The position numbers and the translations under genes were made by a program. The notes under the pieces are model-generated. The model ran no database searches, was not told the DNA's origin, and saw nothing but the letters and a program-made list of their open reading frames with translations. Shown here piece after piece: positions 52,338-61,709 of a stretch of 64,000 nucleotides of DNA. The DNA lies in the NCBI GenBank assembly GCA_944324305.1, contig CALUVV010000003.1:165750-229749 (forward strand), in the 5' to 3' direction. Source of the DNA: Candidatus Gastranaerophilales bacterium. Its GTDB lineage: Bacteria > Cyanobacteriota > Vampirovibrionia > Gastranaerophilales > Gastranaerophilaceae. The number at the start of each line of letters is the position of its first letter. Position 1 is the stretch's first letter.

Positions 52338-53343
52338 TTAACAAATTCTCTCTGATATTTTGCGTTGATAATTTTTTAAGCTTTTCATAAAGCCTGATTT
52401 CATCATCCGACAAAGAACAAGGAATTTCAATATGCACAATGACAATCATGTCGCCCGATTTATTGTTTTGTTTCAAACCTTGTCCCGTAAGGCGGAATTT
52501 CTGCCCCGAATGTGTTTTCGGAGGAATTTTTAATTTCAAACCTGCATCAAATGCAGGCACGGAAATACTGCCGCCTAATACGGCTTCAAAAGGAGTTATA
52601 GGCACATTATAAATAATATTATTACCCTCAAAGGCCATTCTGTTATTAGGTTCTATCTTAATTTTCAAATATAAATCACCGTTTTTGCCGCCGTTAAGCC
52701 CGCTGCCGCCCTCATGTGAAATTCTTAACTTTGTACCGTTCCTGACATTTTTCGGAATTTTAACGGTTATTTTTTTATGTTCGGCTTTTTCTCCGCTTCC
52801 GTTGCAAACATGGCATAAGGAACCGTTAATAAATTTTCGGCCTTTACAATTCGGGCAGGCTGACGAATGCATTACGTTTATAACACGCTCAGCTCCGTTT
52901 ACGGCCTCTTTTATTGTAATAGAAATATCTTCATACAAATCTTCTCCGCGTTTGGGTGCATTCTTTTCTTTTTTGGGCTTCGGTTTGGAAAACTCCTCAA
53001 AAATATCGTTTATTTTTTTTGAGAATTCTTCTTTCGACATTTTCGGTTCAGTGTGATGTTGGCCGAAAGTCTGTTTTTTATATTCGTTGCCGGCTTTTTC
53101 AGAAGATGTATGCTGTTTTTCCTGTTTCTGAGCACTCTTAAAAAAGCCGTTAACTGTATCATACTGCATTCTTTTTTTTGCATCGGATAACGTTTCGTAT
53201 GCCTCTGTTATGTCCTTAAACCTTGCAGTACCGTAAGGATTTACGTCAGGATGATATTTGCGCGCCAATTTTCTGTATGCCGATTTAATCTCAGCATCCG
53301 AACTGTCAGGTGTAACTCCAAGAATAGAATAATAGTTCTTCAT
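52330..53343 (-). CDS. dnaJ: DnaJ-family co-chaperone with a reduced zinc finger
   Basis: The 337-aa product has an N-terminal J-domain ([20 protein letters not shown], with HPD in KYHPDVNP), a charged linker, then only two CxxCxG motifs (CPNCKG and CHVCNG) instead of four, and the two C-terminal substrate domains (for example [16 protein letters not shown]). Canonical DnaJ has four such motifs making two zinc sites; this has material for one. It works with DnaK. The promoter at 53351-53378 lies seven bases before the ATG, so the mRNA may be leaderless. A second dnaJ may exist elsewhere in the genome. Confidence 0.85.
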   Translation of the reverse strand: MKNYYSILGVTPDSSDAEIKSAYRKLARKYHPDVNPYGTARFKDITEAYETLSDAKKRMQYDTVNGFFKSAQKQEKQHTSSEKAGNEYKKQTFGQHHTEPKMSKEEFSKKINDIFEEFSKPKPKKEKNAPKRGEDLYEDISITIKEAVNGAERVINVMHSSACPNCKGRKFINGSLCHVCNGSGEKAEHKKITVKIPKNVRNGTKLRISHEGGSGLNGGKNGDLYLKIKIEPNNRMAFEGNNIIYNVPITPFEAVLGGSISVPAFDAGLKLKIPPKTHSGQKFRLTGQGLKQNNKSGDMIVIVHIEIPCSLSDDEIRLYEKLKKLSTQNIRENLLNE

Positions 53344-53350
53344 ATATTTA

Positions 53351-53378
53351 TATATAATGAAGTTCTAAAAATTTTCAA
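53351..53378 (-). promoter_or_regulatory. Promoter abutting dnaJ
   Basis: On the minus strand TTGAAA (53378-53373), 16-base spacer, TATATA (53356-53351), then seven bases to the ATG. It overlaps the end of the purD-like gene. Confidence 0.55.
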
Positions 53379-54609
53379 CCTGCCTGCAAATATCAGTACG
53401 GTATTTTTTTCCTTCGAAATCAACAGCTTCTATATCTTCGTAAAGATGTTTCCTTGCCGCCGCAAGAGTTTTTGCCGTTTTTGTAAGTACGAAGTTTTTA
53501 CCCTTAATTGTTTCATATTCAAGGTATTCATTTTTTCTTATCCCGAAATGAGAAATATCAGCTTCCACAAATTCCAAACCTTTTATAACTCTGCCTTCAA
53601 GACGTGATGAAATAACACAGGAAACCGAAGCATTTTCGGAGACTTCTATTTTATCATAATCATCGGCAAAAGAACCTATTGCACAAGCTTCAAAAAGCGT
53701 AAGAAGATTTTCATCAACAAGGTTTAACACAGCTTCTGCATCATGGTCTGACAGGAACGGTTTAAAATCCAGAGTAACCAATTTCCCGTCATCAGTAAAA
53801 ACACAGTCAACACCAAGAATTCCAAGATAAGGAGTTTCTTTTTTCTGTAATGCATCAAGCACTCTGGCAACAACATTATTCATTAACGCATTTTCTGTTT
53901 CTGCGGATATTTTGTAATCAGGTGTAAATGCTCCGACACCTGCTGTCAAAACTCCGCCGTCACCGTTTTCCATAAACTTATAATTGGCAACCGATGCAAT
54001 AGGCAATGCGCTGTATCCGTCAGTAACCACATAGAATGTAAATTCATGACCGAAAACATAATCTTCAAGAACAACTTTATTTTCATTTTTGCAAAACAAA
54101 TCTTCAACAAATGTCTTTGAAGAAATAAAAGTTGTACATACCAGCCTGTCAGCCGAATTTGAATTTTCATCCGTTCTGATAACCTGCGGCATAACAGCGT
54201 TTTTAAGATAATCAAGTGCAAGCGGCAGTTTATCAAAAATAGCAAATCTCGGTGTCGGTATTCTTAATTTATACAAAAATTTTTTACCTGCGGATCTGCT
54301 TACGGCAAACACGGAAGCAGCCTGCGACGGCGCAAAGATTAACTGTTCATTAGCCTGAAATAAACCGGCAATATCATTCTTAACCGCAATTTCGGAAGAC
54401 GCAACGGTAAGATCAATACCGTTTTCAAGTACAAATTCTAAAAGTTCCTGAACATTTTCTTCTCTTATATCCACACATTGTGCAATCTCTGCAATCGAAG
54501 AATTTCCCGGAGCTGCAAAAATTTCACAATCATAATTCTTAAACTTTTTTATCAAAGCATATTCTTTTGCCGAATTGCCAACTATTAATACTTTTTTCCT
54601 TTTATTCAT
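53365..54609 (-). CDS. PurD-like ATP-grasp protein (phosphoribosylamine-glycine ligase family)
   Basis: The 414-aa protein follows the GAR synthetase plan: KKVLIVGNSAKEYALIKKF at the N-terminus, the APSQAASVFAVSRSAGKKFL segment, EDYVFGHEFTFYVVTDG, and NGDGGVLTAGVGAFTPDY parallel to the family's DGGPNTGGMGAYSP. The VIKADGLAAGKGV loop of true PurD is replaced by VIRTDENSNSAD, so ATP binding may be changed. It is either a divergent PurD or a paralogue. ATG at 54609 follows a TATAAT six bases away and no ribosome-binding site. Confidence 0.75.
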   Translation of the reverse strand: MNKRKKVLIVGNSAKEYALIKKFKNYDCEIFAAPGNSSIAEIAQCVDIREENVQELLEFVLENGIDLTVASSEIAVKNDIAGLFQANEQLIFAPSQAASVFAVSRSAGKKFLYKLRIPTPRFAIFDKLPLALDYLKNAVMPQVIRTDENSNSADRLVCTTFISSKTFVEDLFCKNENKVVLEDYVFGHEFTFYVVTDGYSALPIASVANYKFMENGDGGVLTAGVGAFTPDYKISAETENALMNNVVARVLDALQKKETPYLGILGVDCVFTDDGKLVTLDFKPFLSDHDAEAVLNLVDENLLTLFEACAIGSFADDYDKIEVSENASVSCVISSRLEGRVIKGLEFVEADISHFGIRKNEYLEYETIKGKNFVLTKTAKTLAAARKHLYEDIEAVDFEGKKYRTDICRQVENF

Positions 54610-54751
54610 AAACGTATTATATAACAAAAACTTCTAAACCAAATATACGATTTTATTAAGAAAGTTTAAGATTTATTAAATCATTATGCTATAATTATGA
54701 CAAACATAAAAATATAATTAATTTCATAAAAGAAGTGAGGTTAAAGTAAGT

Positions 54752-54982
54752 ATGGCAGGTATTGTAAATTTATTATCACAAATGTTTGTCCCGCAGACAA
54801 CTCAAGTTGCCGTTCCGGTAAGAAATTCTTCTAACCCTTACAGCAATAATCCGTTTGTTAACTATAACGGAAACAGCTTAAATAATTATGCAAAAAATTC
54901 ACCTGTCAGAGGCGGTTATTTTGCAGGATATTACAACGGCAAGCAAAATATCGTCGGACAGCGTCTGTTTATAGAGGTTTAA
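54752..54982 (+). CDS. Small Asn/Tyr/Gly-rich hypothetical protein
   Basis: The 76-aa product (MAGIVNLLSQMFVPQTTQ...) is rich in Asn, Tyr, Ser and Gly and has a short amphipathic N-terminus. No family recognised. GTGAGG lies before the ATG and an extended -10 promoter (TGC-TATAAT, 54687-54695) about 60 bases upstream. It precedes two pilin-like genes on the same strand. Composition is like that of the 1230 and 2580 N-termini. Confidence 0.55.
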   Translation: MAGIVNLLSQMFVPQTTQVAVPVRNSSNPYSNNPFVNYNGNSLNNYAKNSPVRGGYFAGYYNGKQNIVGQRLFIEV

Positions 54983-55052
54983 GGCCTTTACAATTGACAT
55001 TCGCGCCGAAAAGGGTTATAATGGAATAGACATAGGAAAGCAGATAGGGTAT

Positions 55053-55754
55053 ATGAGAGATAAAAATTTTTCGGGATTTTCACTGTCGGAAGTATTGGTA
55101 GCAATGGCTATTATAGGTATTATTGCAGCTGTAACAGTGCCTAATGTGGTAGCAAGTTATCAAAGGCAGACAATGCTGACATTATTACAAAAAACTTATC
55201 TCGAATTAGGTCAAAATTTAACTGTTCTAAGCACGGAAGCTTATAATAAAACTTTTTATCAATCTCTGCTAAGTTTGCAGGGACGCTCAGTTGCCAATAC
55301 AGCAGGGAAATTCTTTCTCGGAGATGATGATGAAAAAGGTTATTACAGTGTAATTAATGATTGCGGCACAACTGCACAACCGTGTTTTGCTGCTTCATAT
55401 GCTAACATAAACGGGAATTCCAACCAGGCATTTTCCTGTAATGACGGTTACAGTGTTACTATAAAAAGCGGGACTGCAATGTGCATAGTTCCTGCTGACG
55501 GCGGAAACCCCGCAAAAGTTCATGTAGATGTAAACGGTGTTGAAGGGCCTAATATAGGCGGAAGAGATATGTTTACTTTCTACATTTATGATGATTACAG
55601 TATCGATGAAAAAGACGTAGGTCCTGATAAAATTAAAGATAATACGGCAGAGGCCGCAAGAAATACTTTATTTACCTCTTCCTGCTTATCGTCAACAACA
55701 GGAGAAGGATGCTTCGGTAAAATTCTCAACGATAACTGGAAAATGAATTATTAA
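55053..55754 (+). CDS. Prepilin-like secreted protein E
   Basis: Short leader MRDKNFSG, then FSLSEVLVAMAIIGIIAAVT: Gly at -1, Phe at +1 and Glu at +5, the classic type IV prepilin site. The 233-aa product has a periplasmic domain with about six Cys, DVNGVEGPNIGGRDMF and a C-terminal EGCFGKILNDNWKMNY. No G tract, so always in frame. It is followed 17 bases later by a second pilin-like gene. The family resemblance to genes B-D (GPNI.GRD and W.MNY) is strong. Which machine assembles it is not shown. Confidence 0.87.
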   Translation: MRDKNFSGFSLSEVLVAMAIIGIIAAVTVPNVVASYQRQTMLTLLQKTYLELGQNLTVLSTEAYNKTFYQSLLSLQGRSVANTAGKFFLGDDDEKGYYSVINDCGTTAQPCFAASYANINGNSNQAFSCNDGYSVTIKSGTAMCIVPADGGNPAKVHVDVNGVEGPNIGGRDMFTFYIYDDYSIDEKDVGPDKIKDNTAEAARNTLFTSSCLSSTTGEGCFGKILNDNWKMNY

Positions 55755-55771
55755 AACTGGAAAGGGATTAT

Positions 55772-56392
55772 ATGAATAAAAAGTTTGCATTTTCACTATC
55801 GGAAGTTCTGGTAACCATGACTATAATCGGCGTAATTTCAGCCTTGACGGTACCGACGCTTGTAAACAGTTATCAAAGAAAGGCTTATAGCGTTCAATTA
55901 AGAAAAACAGTTAATGATATTGTAAATGCCGTTGACATGCTAATTACCGAAGAAGGTAAATCTAAATTCTCTGCAACTACGGAATATGCCAATCTGGATA
56001 CATTTGTTACAAACCGCCTTAAAACGATTAAAACATGTTCCAGTACAGAGACAGGAGACTGCTTTGCGAGTACCAGCTACGGGACAATCAGCGGCGGCAA
56101 TAGTGCAGCATTCGCCTGCGCCGGAAACTCATATGTTCTTGCAAGTTCTGCAGCAATATGTCTTACTAAAGACGGCACGGCAGTAAAAGTAAATGTTGAT
56201 ATAAACGGGAATGAAGGTCCTAATATAGGCGGAAGAGATATGTATGAATTTTATATAACCGGCGAAGGAGAAGCCGCGGATTGTGCTTCCGGAAATTGTG
56301 AGGATCCTTCAACAGCGACTTGCACATCTTCTGCCTTAGGCACTGATTGTTATGGTGTTCTCACCGAAGCTAACTGGCAAATGAATTATTAA
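55772..56392 (+). CDS. Prepilin-like secreted protein F
   Basis: Short leader MNKKFA, then FSLSEVLVTMTIIGVISALT, a prepilin site with Ala-Phe and Glu at +5. The 206-aa product shares DINGNEGPNIGGRDMY and the C-terminal NWQMNY with gene E and the G10 group. GGAAAGG supports the start. It is likely co-transcribed with gene E. A weak hairpin (56397-56416) follows. Confidence 0.87.
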   Translation: MNKKFAFSLSEVLVTMTIIGVISALTVPTLVNSYQRKAYSVQLRKTVNDIVNAVDMLITEEGKSKFSATTEYANLDTFVTNRLKTIKTCSSTETGDCFASTSYGTISGGNSAAFACAGNSYVLASSAAICLTKDGTAVKVNVDINGNEGPNIGGRDMYEFYITGEGEAADCASGNCEDPSTATCTSSALGTDCYGVLTEANWQMNY

Positions 56393-56494
56393 TAAATTAT
56401 AGCCATTTGGCTATAAATTGCCGAAATACTTAATAATTCTTTATGAAGAATTCATTGTTATACTTTTTTGTACTACTATAAGTAAAGAGAGTAT

Positions 56495-57601
56495 ATGATG
56501 ATTGAAGATAAAAATTTAGTAATAGGCTGCGGTCTTTCCGGGTCGGTAATAGCACGGCTGCTTGCAGAAAAAGGCGAAAAAGTACTTATTATTGATAAAA
56601 AAAGTCATATTGCCGGAAATATATATGATTACAAAGATGAAAACGGTATTTGTATTCATAAATACGGTTCGCATATTTTTCACACAAACAGTGAAAAAGT
56701 TTGGGATTTTATTAAAAGATTTACTGATTTGAATACATACATGCATAAAGTTATTGCCGTAATAGACGGTATAGAAACAACTATTCCGTTTAATATAAAT
56801 ACACTTTATGATGTTTTCCCTGAAAGCCTTGCAAGACGCCTTGAACAAAAACTTTTGAGTAAATTTGATTATAACTCTAAAGTACCTATACTTGAATTCC
56901 AAAAACAGGATGATGAGGATTTAAAATTTCTTGCTCAATATGTATATGAAAAAGTATTTTTGCATTACACAACAAAACAATGGGGTAAAATCCCAAAAGA
57001 AGTTGACGGAGCCGTAACTGCAAGAGTACCGGTATATATAAGCCAAGATAACAGATATTTTCAAGACAAATATCAAGGCATTCCGTTAAACGGCTACACT
57101 AAAATGGTTGAAAATATTCTTAATCATCCGAATATTGAAGTAAAATTAAATACCGCTTATGATAAAAGTTATTCCAAATTTAAGCGCATCTTCTGTACGG
57201 GCTCTATAGACGAATTCTTTGACTATAAATACGGCCAGCTGCCATACAGAAGCGTAAACTTCAAATTTGAAACGCATAATTGTGAATTTTACCAGTCAAA
57301 TGCCGTAGTAAATTATCCCTGTAACTATGATTTTACGAGAATTCACGAATATAAATATTATCTTAACGATAAATCCGATAAAACAGTTATTGCCAAAGAG
57401 TATTCGGAATTCTTTGAAAAAGATAAAAATGAAAGATATTACCCTATAGTCAATAATGACAATCTGGCACTATATGAAAAATACAAAAAGGAAATCCCCG
57501 ATAACGTATTTTTCCTGGGAAGGCTCGGAGATTATAAGTACTATGACATGGATAAAGCTGTTGAAAGAGCTATAGATTTATTTGAGGAGATTAACAAATA
57601 A
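56495..57601 (+). CDS. glf: UDP-galactopyranose mutase
   Basis: Glf turns UDP-galactopyranose into UDP-galactofuranose with reduced FAD, for surface glycans. The 368-aa product has the FAD-binding GCGLSGSVIARLLAEKG, HIFHTNSEKVWDFI, TTKQWGKIP, the substrate loop ARVPVYISQDNRYFQD and LGRLGDYKYYDMDKAVERA. Length is typical. Its stop overlaps the next ATG by one base, opening a glycan operon. Confidence 0.96.
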   Translation: MMIEDKNLVIGCGLSGSVIARLLAEKGEKVLIIDKKSHIAGNIYDYKDENGICIHKYGSHIFHTNSEKVWDFIKRFTDLNTYMHKVIAVIDGIETTIPFNINTLYDVFPESLARRLEQKLLSKFDYNSKVPILEFQKQDDEDLKFLAQYVYEKVFLHYTTKQWGKIPKEVDGAVTARVPVYISQDNRYFQDKYQGIPLNGYTKMVENILNHPNIEVKLNTAYDKSYSKFKRIFCTGSIDEFFDYKYGQLPYRSVNFKFETHNCEFYQSNAVVNYPCNYDFTRIHEYKYYLNDKSDKTVIAKEYSEFFEKDKNERYYPIVNNDNLALYEKYKKEIPDNVFFLGRLGDYKYYDMDKAVERAIDLFEEINK

Positions 57602-58668
57602 TGGCAAAAGTAAGTGTAATAGTTCCTGTTTATAATGTTGAAAAATATTTAAAAGATTGCATAGAAAGTATCAGAACACAATCGCTTGAGGATTTGGAAA
57701 TTATATGCGTAAATGATGGCTCTACAGATTCTTCACTTGAAATATTAAATGATTTTGCAGGGCAGGATAGTCGAATTATTGTTATTAATAAAGCAAATTC
57801 AGGCTACGGACACACTATGAATATGGGACTTAACGCTGCAACGGGTGAATATATAGGAATAATTGAATCAGATGACTTTGCCTGCAAAAATATGTTTGAA
57901 GATTTATATAAACTTGCAAAAGATAATGATGCGGATATTGCCAAGGGAGATTGGTTTAATTATTGGTCTAAAAATAAATTTGCCCGAAAAAATAACAGGA
58001 TATCATCTGCAAAAGCTTTTCAGTTAACAAATTCAAAAAAAGATAAAAGTCTTTTACGAATAAATCCCTCAGTTTGGAGTGCAGTTTATAAACGCGAATT
58101 CTTAAATAAATATAATATAAGATTTTTGGAAACTCCAGGAGCAAGTTATCAGGATTTGGCTTTTTCATTTAAAGTATTTGCACTGGCAGAACGTGTTATT
58201 TTAACGGATAAAGCCTATTTATATTACAGGCAGGACAATATGAATTCATCGGTTAAAAGTAAAACAAAAGTCTATTGTGTATGCGATGAATACGATGAAA
58301 TAGACAGATTTTTAGATGAATATCCCGATTTGAAATTCGAATTTAAAGTTCAGGAAGAAATTAACCGCTATAACGGTTATGTAAGTTCCGTACTCAGAAT
58401 TGACGACTGTGTCAAACCGGAATTTATAAAAGTTTTCTCTGAACATTTCAAACAGGAGTATGCCAGTGGTCTGCTCGGTAATGAATTTTTCAAAAAAATT
58501 AACAGAAAAGAATTTATGACTTTAATCAATAAACCTGAAAAATATATCAAAGTTTTAAAGTCAATAGAAAGAAAAAGAAAATTTAACCAGTTAAGAAAAA
58601 ACATCCTGTCAATTCATTTCAGAAACGGAAAACTCAACCTTACGGTATTCGGAAAAGAGGTTATATAA
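57601..58668 (+). CDS. GT2-family glycosyltransferase
   Basis: The 355-aa product has a GT-A fold: VSVIVPVYNVEKYLKDCI, EIICVNDGSTDSS and IIESDDFACKNMF with the DxD-like ESDD, then a QDLAFSFKVFALAERV acceptor segment. It moves a sugar from a nucleotide donor, probably for the surface glycan. The end (NILSIHFRNGKLNLTVFGKEVI) resembles the tail seen in neighbouring genes. Coupled to genes on both sides by one-base overlaps. Confidence 0.9.
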   Translation: MAKVSVIVPVYNVEKYLKDCIESIRTQSLEDLEIICVNDGSTDSSLEILNDFAGQDSRIIVINKANSGYGHTMNMGLNAATGEYIGIIESDDFACKNMFEDLYKLAKDNDADIAKGDWFNYWSKNKFARKNNRISSAKAFQLTNSKKDKSLLRINPSVWSAVYKREFLNKYNIRFLETPGASYQDLAFSFKVFALAERVILTDKAYLYYRQDNMNSSVKSKTKVYCVCDEYDEIDRFLDEYPDLKFEFKVQEEINRYNGYVSSVLRIDDCVKPEFIKVFSEHFKQEYASGLLGNEFFKKINRKEFMTLINKPEKYIKVLKSIERKRKFNQLRKNILSIHFRNGKLNLTVFGKEVI

Positions 58669-60515
58669 TGCCAAAAATATCTGTTGTGATACCCGTATAC
58701 AATGTTGAGGAATATTTATCCGAATGTCTGGACAGTGTTATAAATCAAACATTCAAAGATATTGAAATTATTTGCGTAAACGACGGCTCTACAGATAATT
58801 CTTTAAATATTTTACATTCATACGCAAAAAAAGATTTAAGAATAAAAATCATAAATCAAGCTAATCAGGGTTTATCTGCCGCAAGAAATACAGGTATCCA
58901 AAATGCCTGCGGTGAATATATTTCGTTTATTGACAGCGATGATTTTATAAATATAAATTTATATGAAACACTGACAAAGTATCTTCCTGCTGATATGATT
59001 TGTTTTAATGCAGAAGCTTTTGGCGATAATTTTATACCGGAAAAACTGCAAAAAAATCTTAAATGTAAAAAAGGCGGATTGCAGAAAGTTTCAGATAAAT
59101 TAATATTTAAAACAAATGTGCACGTATGGAATAAACTGTTTAAAACAGAAATTATAAAACATAATAATATAAAATTTCCTGAAGGATTATATTTTGAAGA
59201 TTTTGTATTTTTGTGGGATTATATGCTGAAAATTAAAGCTGCATATTATCTTGCGGACAACAACAGCTATTACTACTACAGACAGCGTTCCGCATCCATA
59301 ATGAATAACTGCGGCAGCAGGTCAATTGACCATCTTTATGTATGGCACAATCTTTATGAACGTTTAAAAGCCCAAGGGGTTCTAAAACATCATAAACATT
59401 CAATAATAAAGCTATTTGAAATGTATTTTAAACTGGCATACAGATTGTCTGATAACAATAATCGAAATTTAATAACAGAAACAGCAAAGAAGTATGCGGA
59501 AGAAATAAATTATAAAGATTTTGAATGCTTACAAACCAGTATTATAAATAATAGTTCTAAGGAAAATTTATGGCAGAAGGTCTTTTCTTTGAAAAATAAA
59601 GAACAATTCGGCTTACAGCATAAAATAATAACAATTTTAGGGATAAAGTTTGCTTATGCTCCTGCTGCGAAAAAAATTAAATTCCCGGATAACTGCCAAA
59701 ATATAGTTGTAAATAACTTGAAAGAACTAACCTATAAATATAAACGCATCGCTGTATTCGCAAGTTTTAGTCCAAACGGCAGAATTTCAGAGCGTGTAAT
59801 ATATTATCTAAAAGGTTTGAAACAAATATGTGACGGCATAATTTTTGTTGCCGATAGTCCCGTTATTACGGACGAAGTCGATAAAATAAGAGATTTGGTG
59901 ATATTTGCACAATTTAAACGCCACAATGAGTATGATTTCGGCTCATATAAATACGGAGTTCAATTCGCACATAATAATAACCTTCTTAACAATATTGAAG
60001 AATTAATTTTGTGCAATGACAGCTGTTACGGTCCTGTTTATCCGTTTAGTAACGTATTTTCCGAAATGAAAAATAAAGAATGTGATTTTTGGGGATTAAG
60101 CTCAGATATTATTGAAAAAGAACATGTTCAGTCATTCTTCTATGTATTTAAGCGGAACATTTTTTCTAACCCGAAATTTTTAGAGTTTGTAAATAACATT
60201 AAACATCAGAGAAATGTCGCAGGTATTATTAAAAAATATGAGGCAGGCTTTACACATTACCTTACTAAACTCGGTTATAAATTTTGTACTTATATTCCTC
60301 TCGAAATTGAAGAAAATTCGTATGACAGAAGTATTAATAAGTCGACAAGTTTTCCTTGCACACTTATAAAGAAATATAAATATCCGTTAATTAAAGTTAA
60401 AATTTTTGATAAAAATACAGTACTTTTAGAACAGTCCGCGCAAAAAGCTCTGGATTATTTAGAAGATATAAACCCGGAGCTTTATGCTATTATTTGTAAA
60501 GAATTAAATCTATAA
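58668..60515 (+). CDS. GT2 glycosyltransferase fused to a rhamnan-synthesis F-like domain
   Basis: The 615-aa product joins an N-terminal GT2 domain (ISVVIPVYNVEEYLSECL, VCVNDGSTDNS-like IICVNDGST, FIDSDDFININ) with a C-terminal RgpF-like domain (about residues 360-600: KRIAVFASFSPNGRISERVI, YDFGSYKYGVQFAH, LCNDSCYGPVYPFS). RgpF domains occur in enzymes of rhamnose-rich polysaccharides. Between them is the tail motif FSLKNK...HKIITILGIKF. Two active units in one chain may add successive sugars. Last of the glf run. Confidence 0.88.
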   Translation: MPKISVVIPVYNVEEYLSECLDSVINQTFKDIEIICVNDGSTDNSLNILHSYAKKDLRIKIINQANQGLSAARNTGIQNACGEYISFIDSDDFININLYETLTKYLPADMICFNAEAFGDNFIPEKLQKNLKCKKGGLQKVSDKLIFKTNVHVWNKLFKTEIIKHNNIKFPEGLYFEDFVFLWDYMLKIKAAYYLADNNSYYYYRQRSASIMNNCGSRSIDHLYVWHNLYERLKAQGVLKHHKHSIIKLFEMYFKLAYRLSDNNNRNLITETAKKYAEEINYKDFECLQTSIINNSSKENLWQKVFSLKNKEQFGLQHKIITILGIKFAYAPAAKKIKFPDNCQNIVVNNLKELTYKYKRIAVFASFSPNGRISERVIYYLKGLKQICDGIIFVADSPVITDEVDKIRDLVIFAQFKRHNEYDFGSYKYGVQFAHNNNLLNNIEELILCNDSCYGPVYPFSNVFSEMKNKECDFWGLSSDIIEKEHVQSFFYVFKRNIFSNPKFLEFVNNIKHQRNVAGIIKKYEAGFTHYLTKLGYKFCTYIPLEIEENSYDRSINKSTSFPCTLIKKYKYPLIKVKIFDKNTVLLEQSAQKALDYLEDINPELYAIICKELNL

Positions 60516-60517
60516 TT

Positions 60518-60853
60518 TTATTTTGCTTTAAGAGCTACTTTTAAACCTGCAACTCTTATTACTTTATGATTATCTTCTCTGGAAATTGAAAATAATCGTT
60601 TCTTCAGCGAAACTTTCTTTTTAACCTTACAGCAACATTTCTTATTAATATTAAAATCATCTGTAATTGGAGCTTCTTTTATTAATCTGGCATATTCAGC
60701 TTTAACATCTTGAGAATATTTAATATACTGCTCATCACTTGCTTCATCATCAGTTGGAAGATATGGAGTAATTCCCGGCGTATTTTTCAAGCATATACCA
60801 CATTTTCGCGGCAAATTTGTAACTGTCAGGATGTATTTTAAAGTCATCGCCAC
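60518..60853 (-). pseudogene. Displaced C-terminal part of the radical SAM protein
   Basis: This frame overlaps the end of the radical SAM gene by 104 bases in another register. After about residue 28 it reads ITPYLPTDDEASDEQYIKYS, ending in KKRLFSISREDNHKVIRVAG, the tail of GT-locus proteins. Joining KYAG to ITPYLP by removing one base of the CCC run at 60774-60776 gives one continuous protein. The separate ATG has no good ribosome-binding site, so this is probably not an independent gene. Confidence 0.6.
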
Positions 60854-61709
60854 ACACGTACTCGGACGCTATATAAACATGAGGCGGTTTTATTGCGGCC
60901 ATAGCCATTACAAAGCCCCAAAGATCATCATCCGTCATATTTTCAGGAAGTACAATATATTTTACAAAAACATTATTTGTACCTGTTTTTACGTATCTGA
61001 TAATATTGCTTAACACCCTTGTATATGCATCAGCTGCATGAATTTTTTTGTAGGTAGAAGCAGTACCGGCATCCACAGAAGTTTCATAGAAAATCTTATT
61101 TTCAGCCAGATATTTTTCAACCAGCGGACTATAATTTGTAGAATTTGAGAAAATGCAAACAGTTCCCATATATTTAACCATATATTCAAGATTTTTTTCA
61201 AAATCCTTATCCAGAGTAGGTTCTCCACCATTATACTGAATCCAGGGAGCAGGTTTTATTTTGTCTCTTTCTCTGAACTTTTCGTAAACATCAATGATAT
61301 TATATGTCGCAGGGTGATACTGTCCTCCTGCTGTTTCTTTTAAATAACAATAACTGCATCTCAAATTACAGCTGTAGCTCGGTGCAATATTGAAAGAAGA
61401 TTCTATTTTACAGCCACCCAGATAATCAAAATTAACATCTTTATATTTCTTTTCCTGCAAACATGCACAGGTTTTACAAGAAGCCGTATCCATATCATTT
61501 AAACCGTTAAGGGCTTCAAAAAGCTGTCTTCTCCTATTTACTATTAATTCATGTGAAAATTCGGGAGAATTAATTTCATCAGATGTTACAATAATAGGAG
61601 ACATTACGGGCAGTTTATAACAACAACCCATACCCTCAGGGTGCAGACGGCAGCCCGCTTCTATTGCGTCACAACTCTTTACTATATCATCCGGTTTAAA
61701 TTCATGCAT
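60750..61709 (-). CDS. Radical SAM protein, probably frameshifted at the 3' end
   Basis: The 319-aa frame has the cluster motif CNLRCSYCYLKE, QYNGGEPTLD for SAM binding, and VFVKYIVLPENMTDDDL. Extra Cys occur before (CRLHPEGMGCCYK, CKTCACLQ) as in proteins with auxiliary clusters. It resembles radical SAM enzymes encoded in polysaccharide loci. The reading frame stops after KYAGNYSISSN; a one-base change near 60775 would restore about 80 more residues. AAGGAGATAT precedes the ATG. It overlaps the upstream glycosyltransferase by eight bases. Confidence 0.78.
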   Translation of the reverse strand: MHEFKPDDIVKSCDAIEAGCRLHPEGMGCCYKLPVMSPIIVTSDEINSPEFSHELIVNRRRQLFEALNGLNDMDTASCKTCACLQEKKYKDVNFDYLGGCKIESSFNIAPSYSCNLRCSYCYLKETAGGQYHPATYNIIDVYEKFRERDKIKPAPWIQYNGGEPTLDKDFEKNLEYMVKYMGTVCIFSNSTNYSPLVEKYLAENKIFYETSVDAGTASTYKKIHAADAYTRVLSNIIRYVKTGTNNVFVKYIVLPENMTDDDLWGFVMAMAAIKPPHVYIASEYVCGDDFKIHPDSYKFAAKMWYMLEKYAGNYSISSN

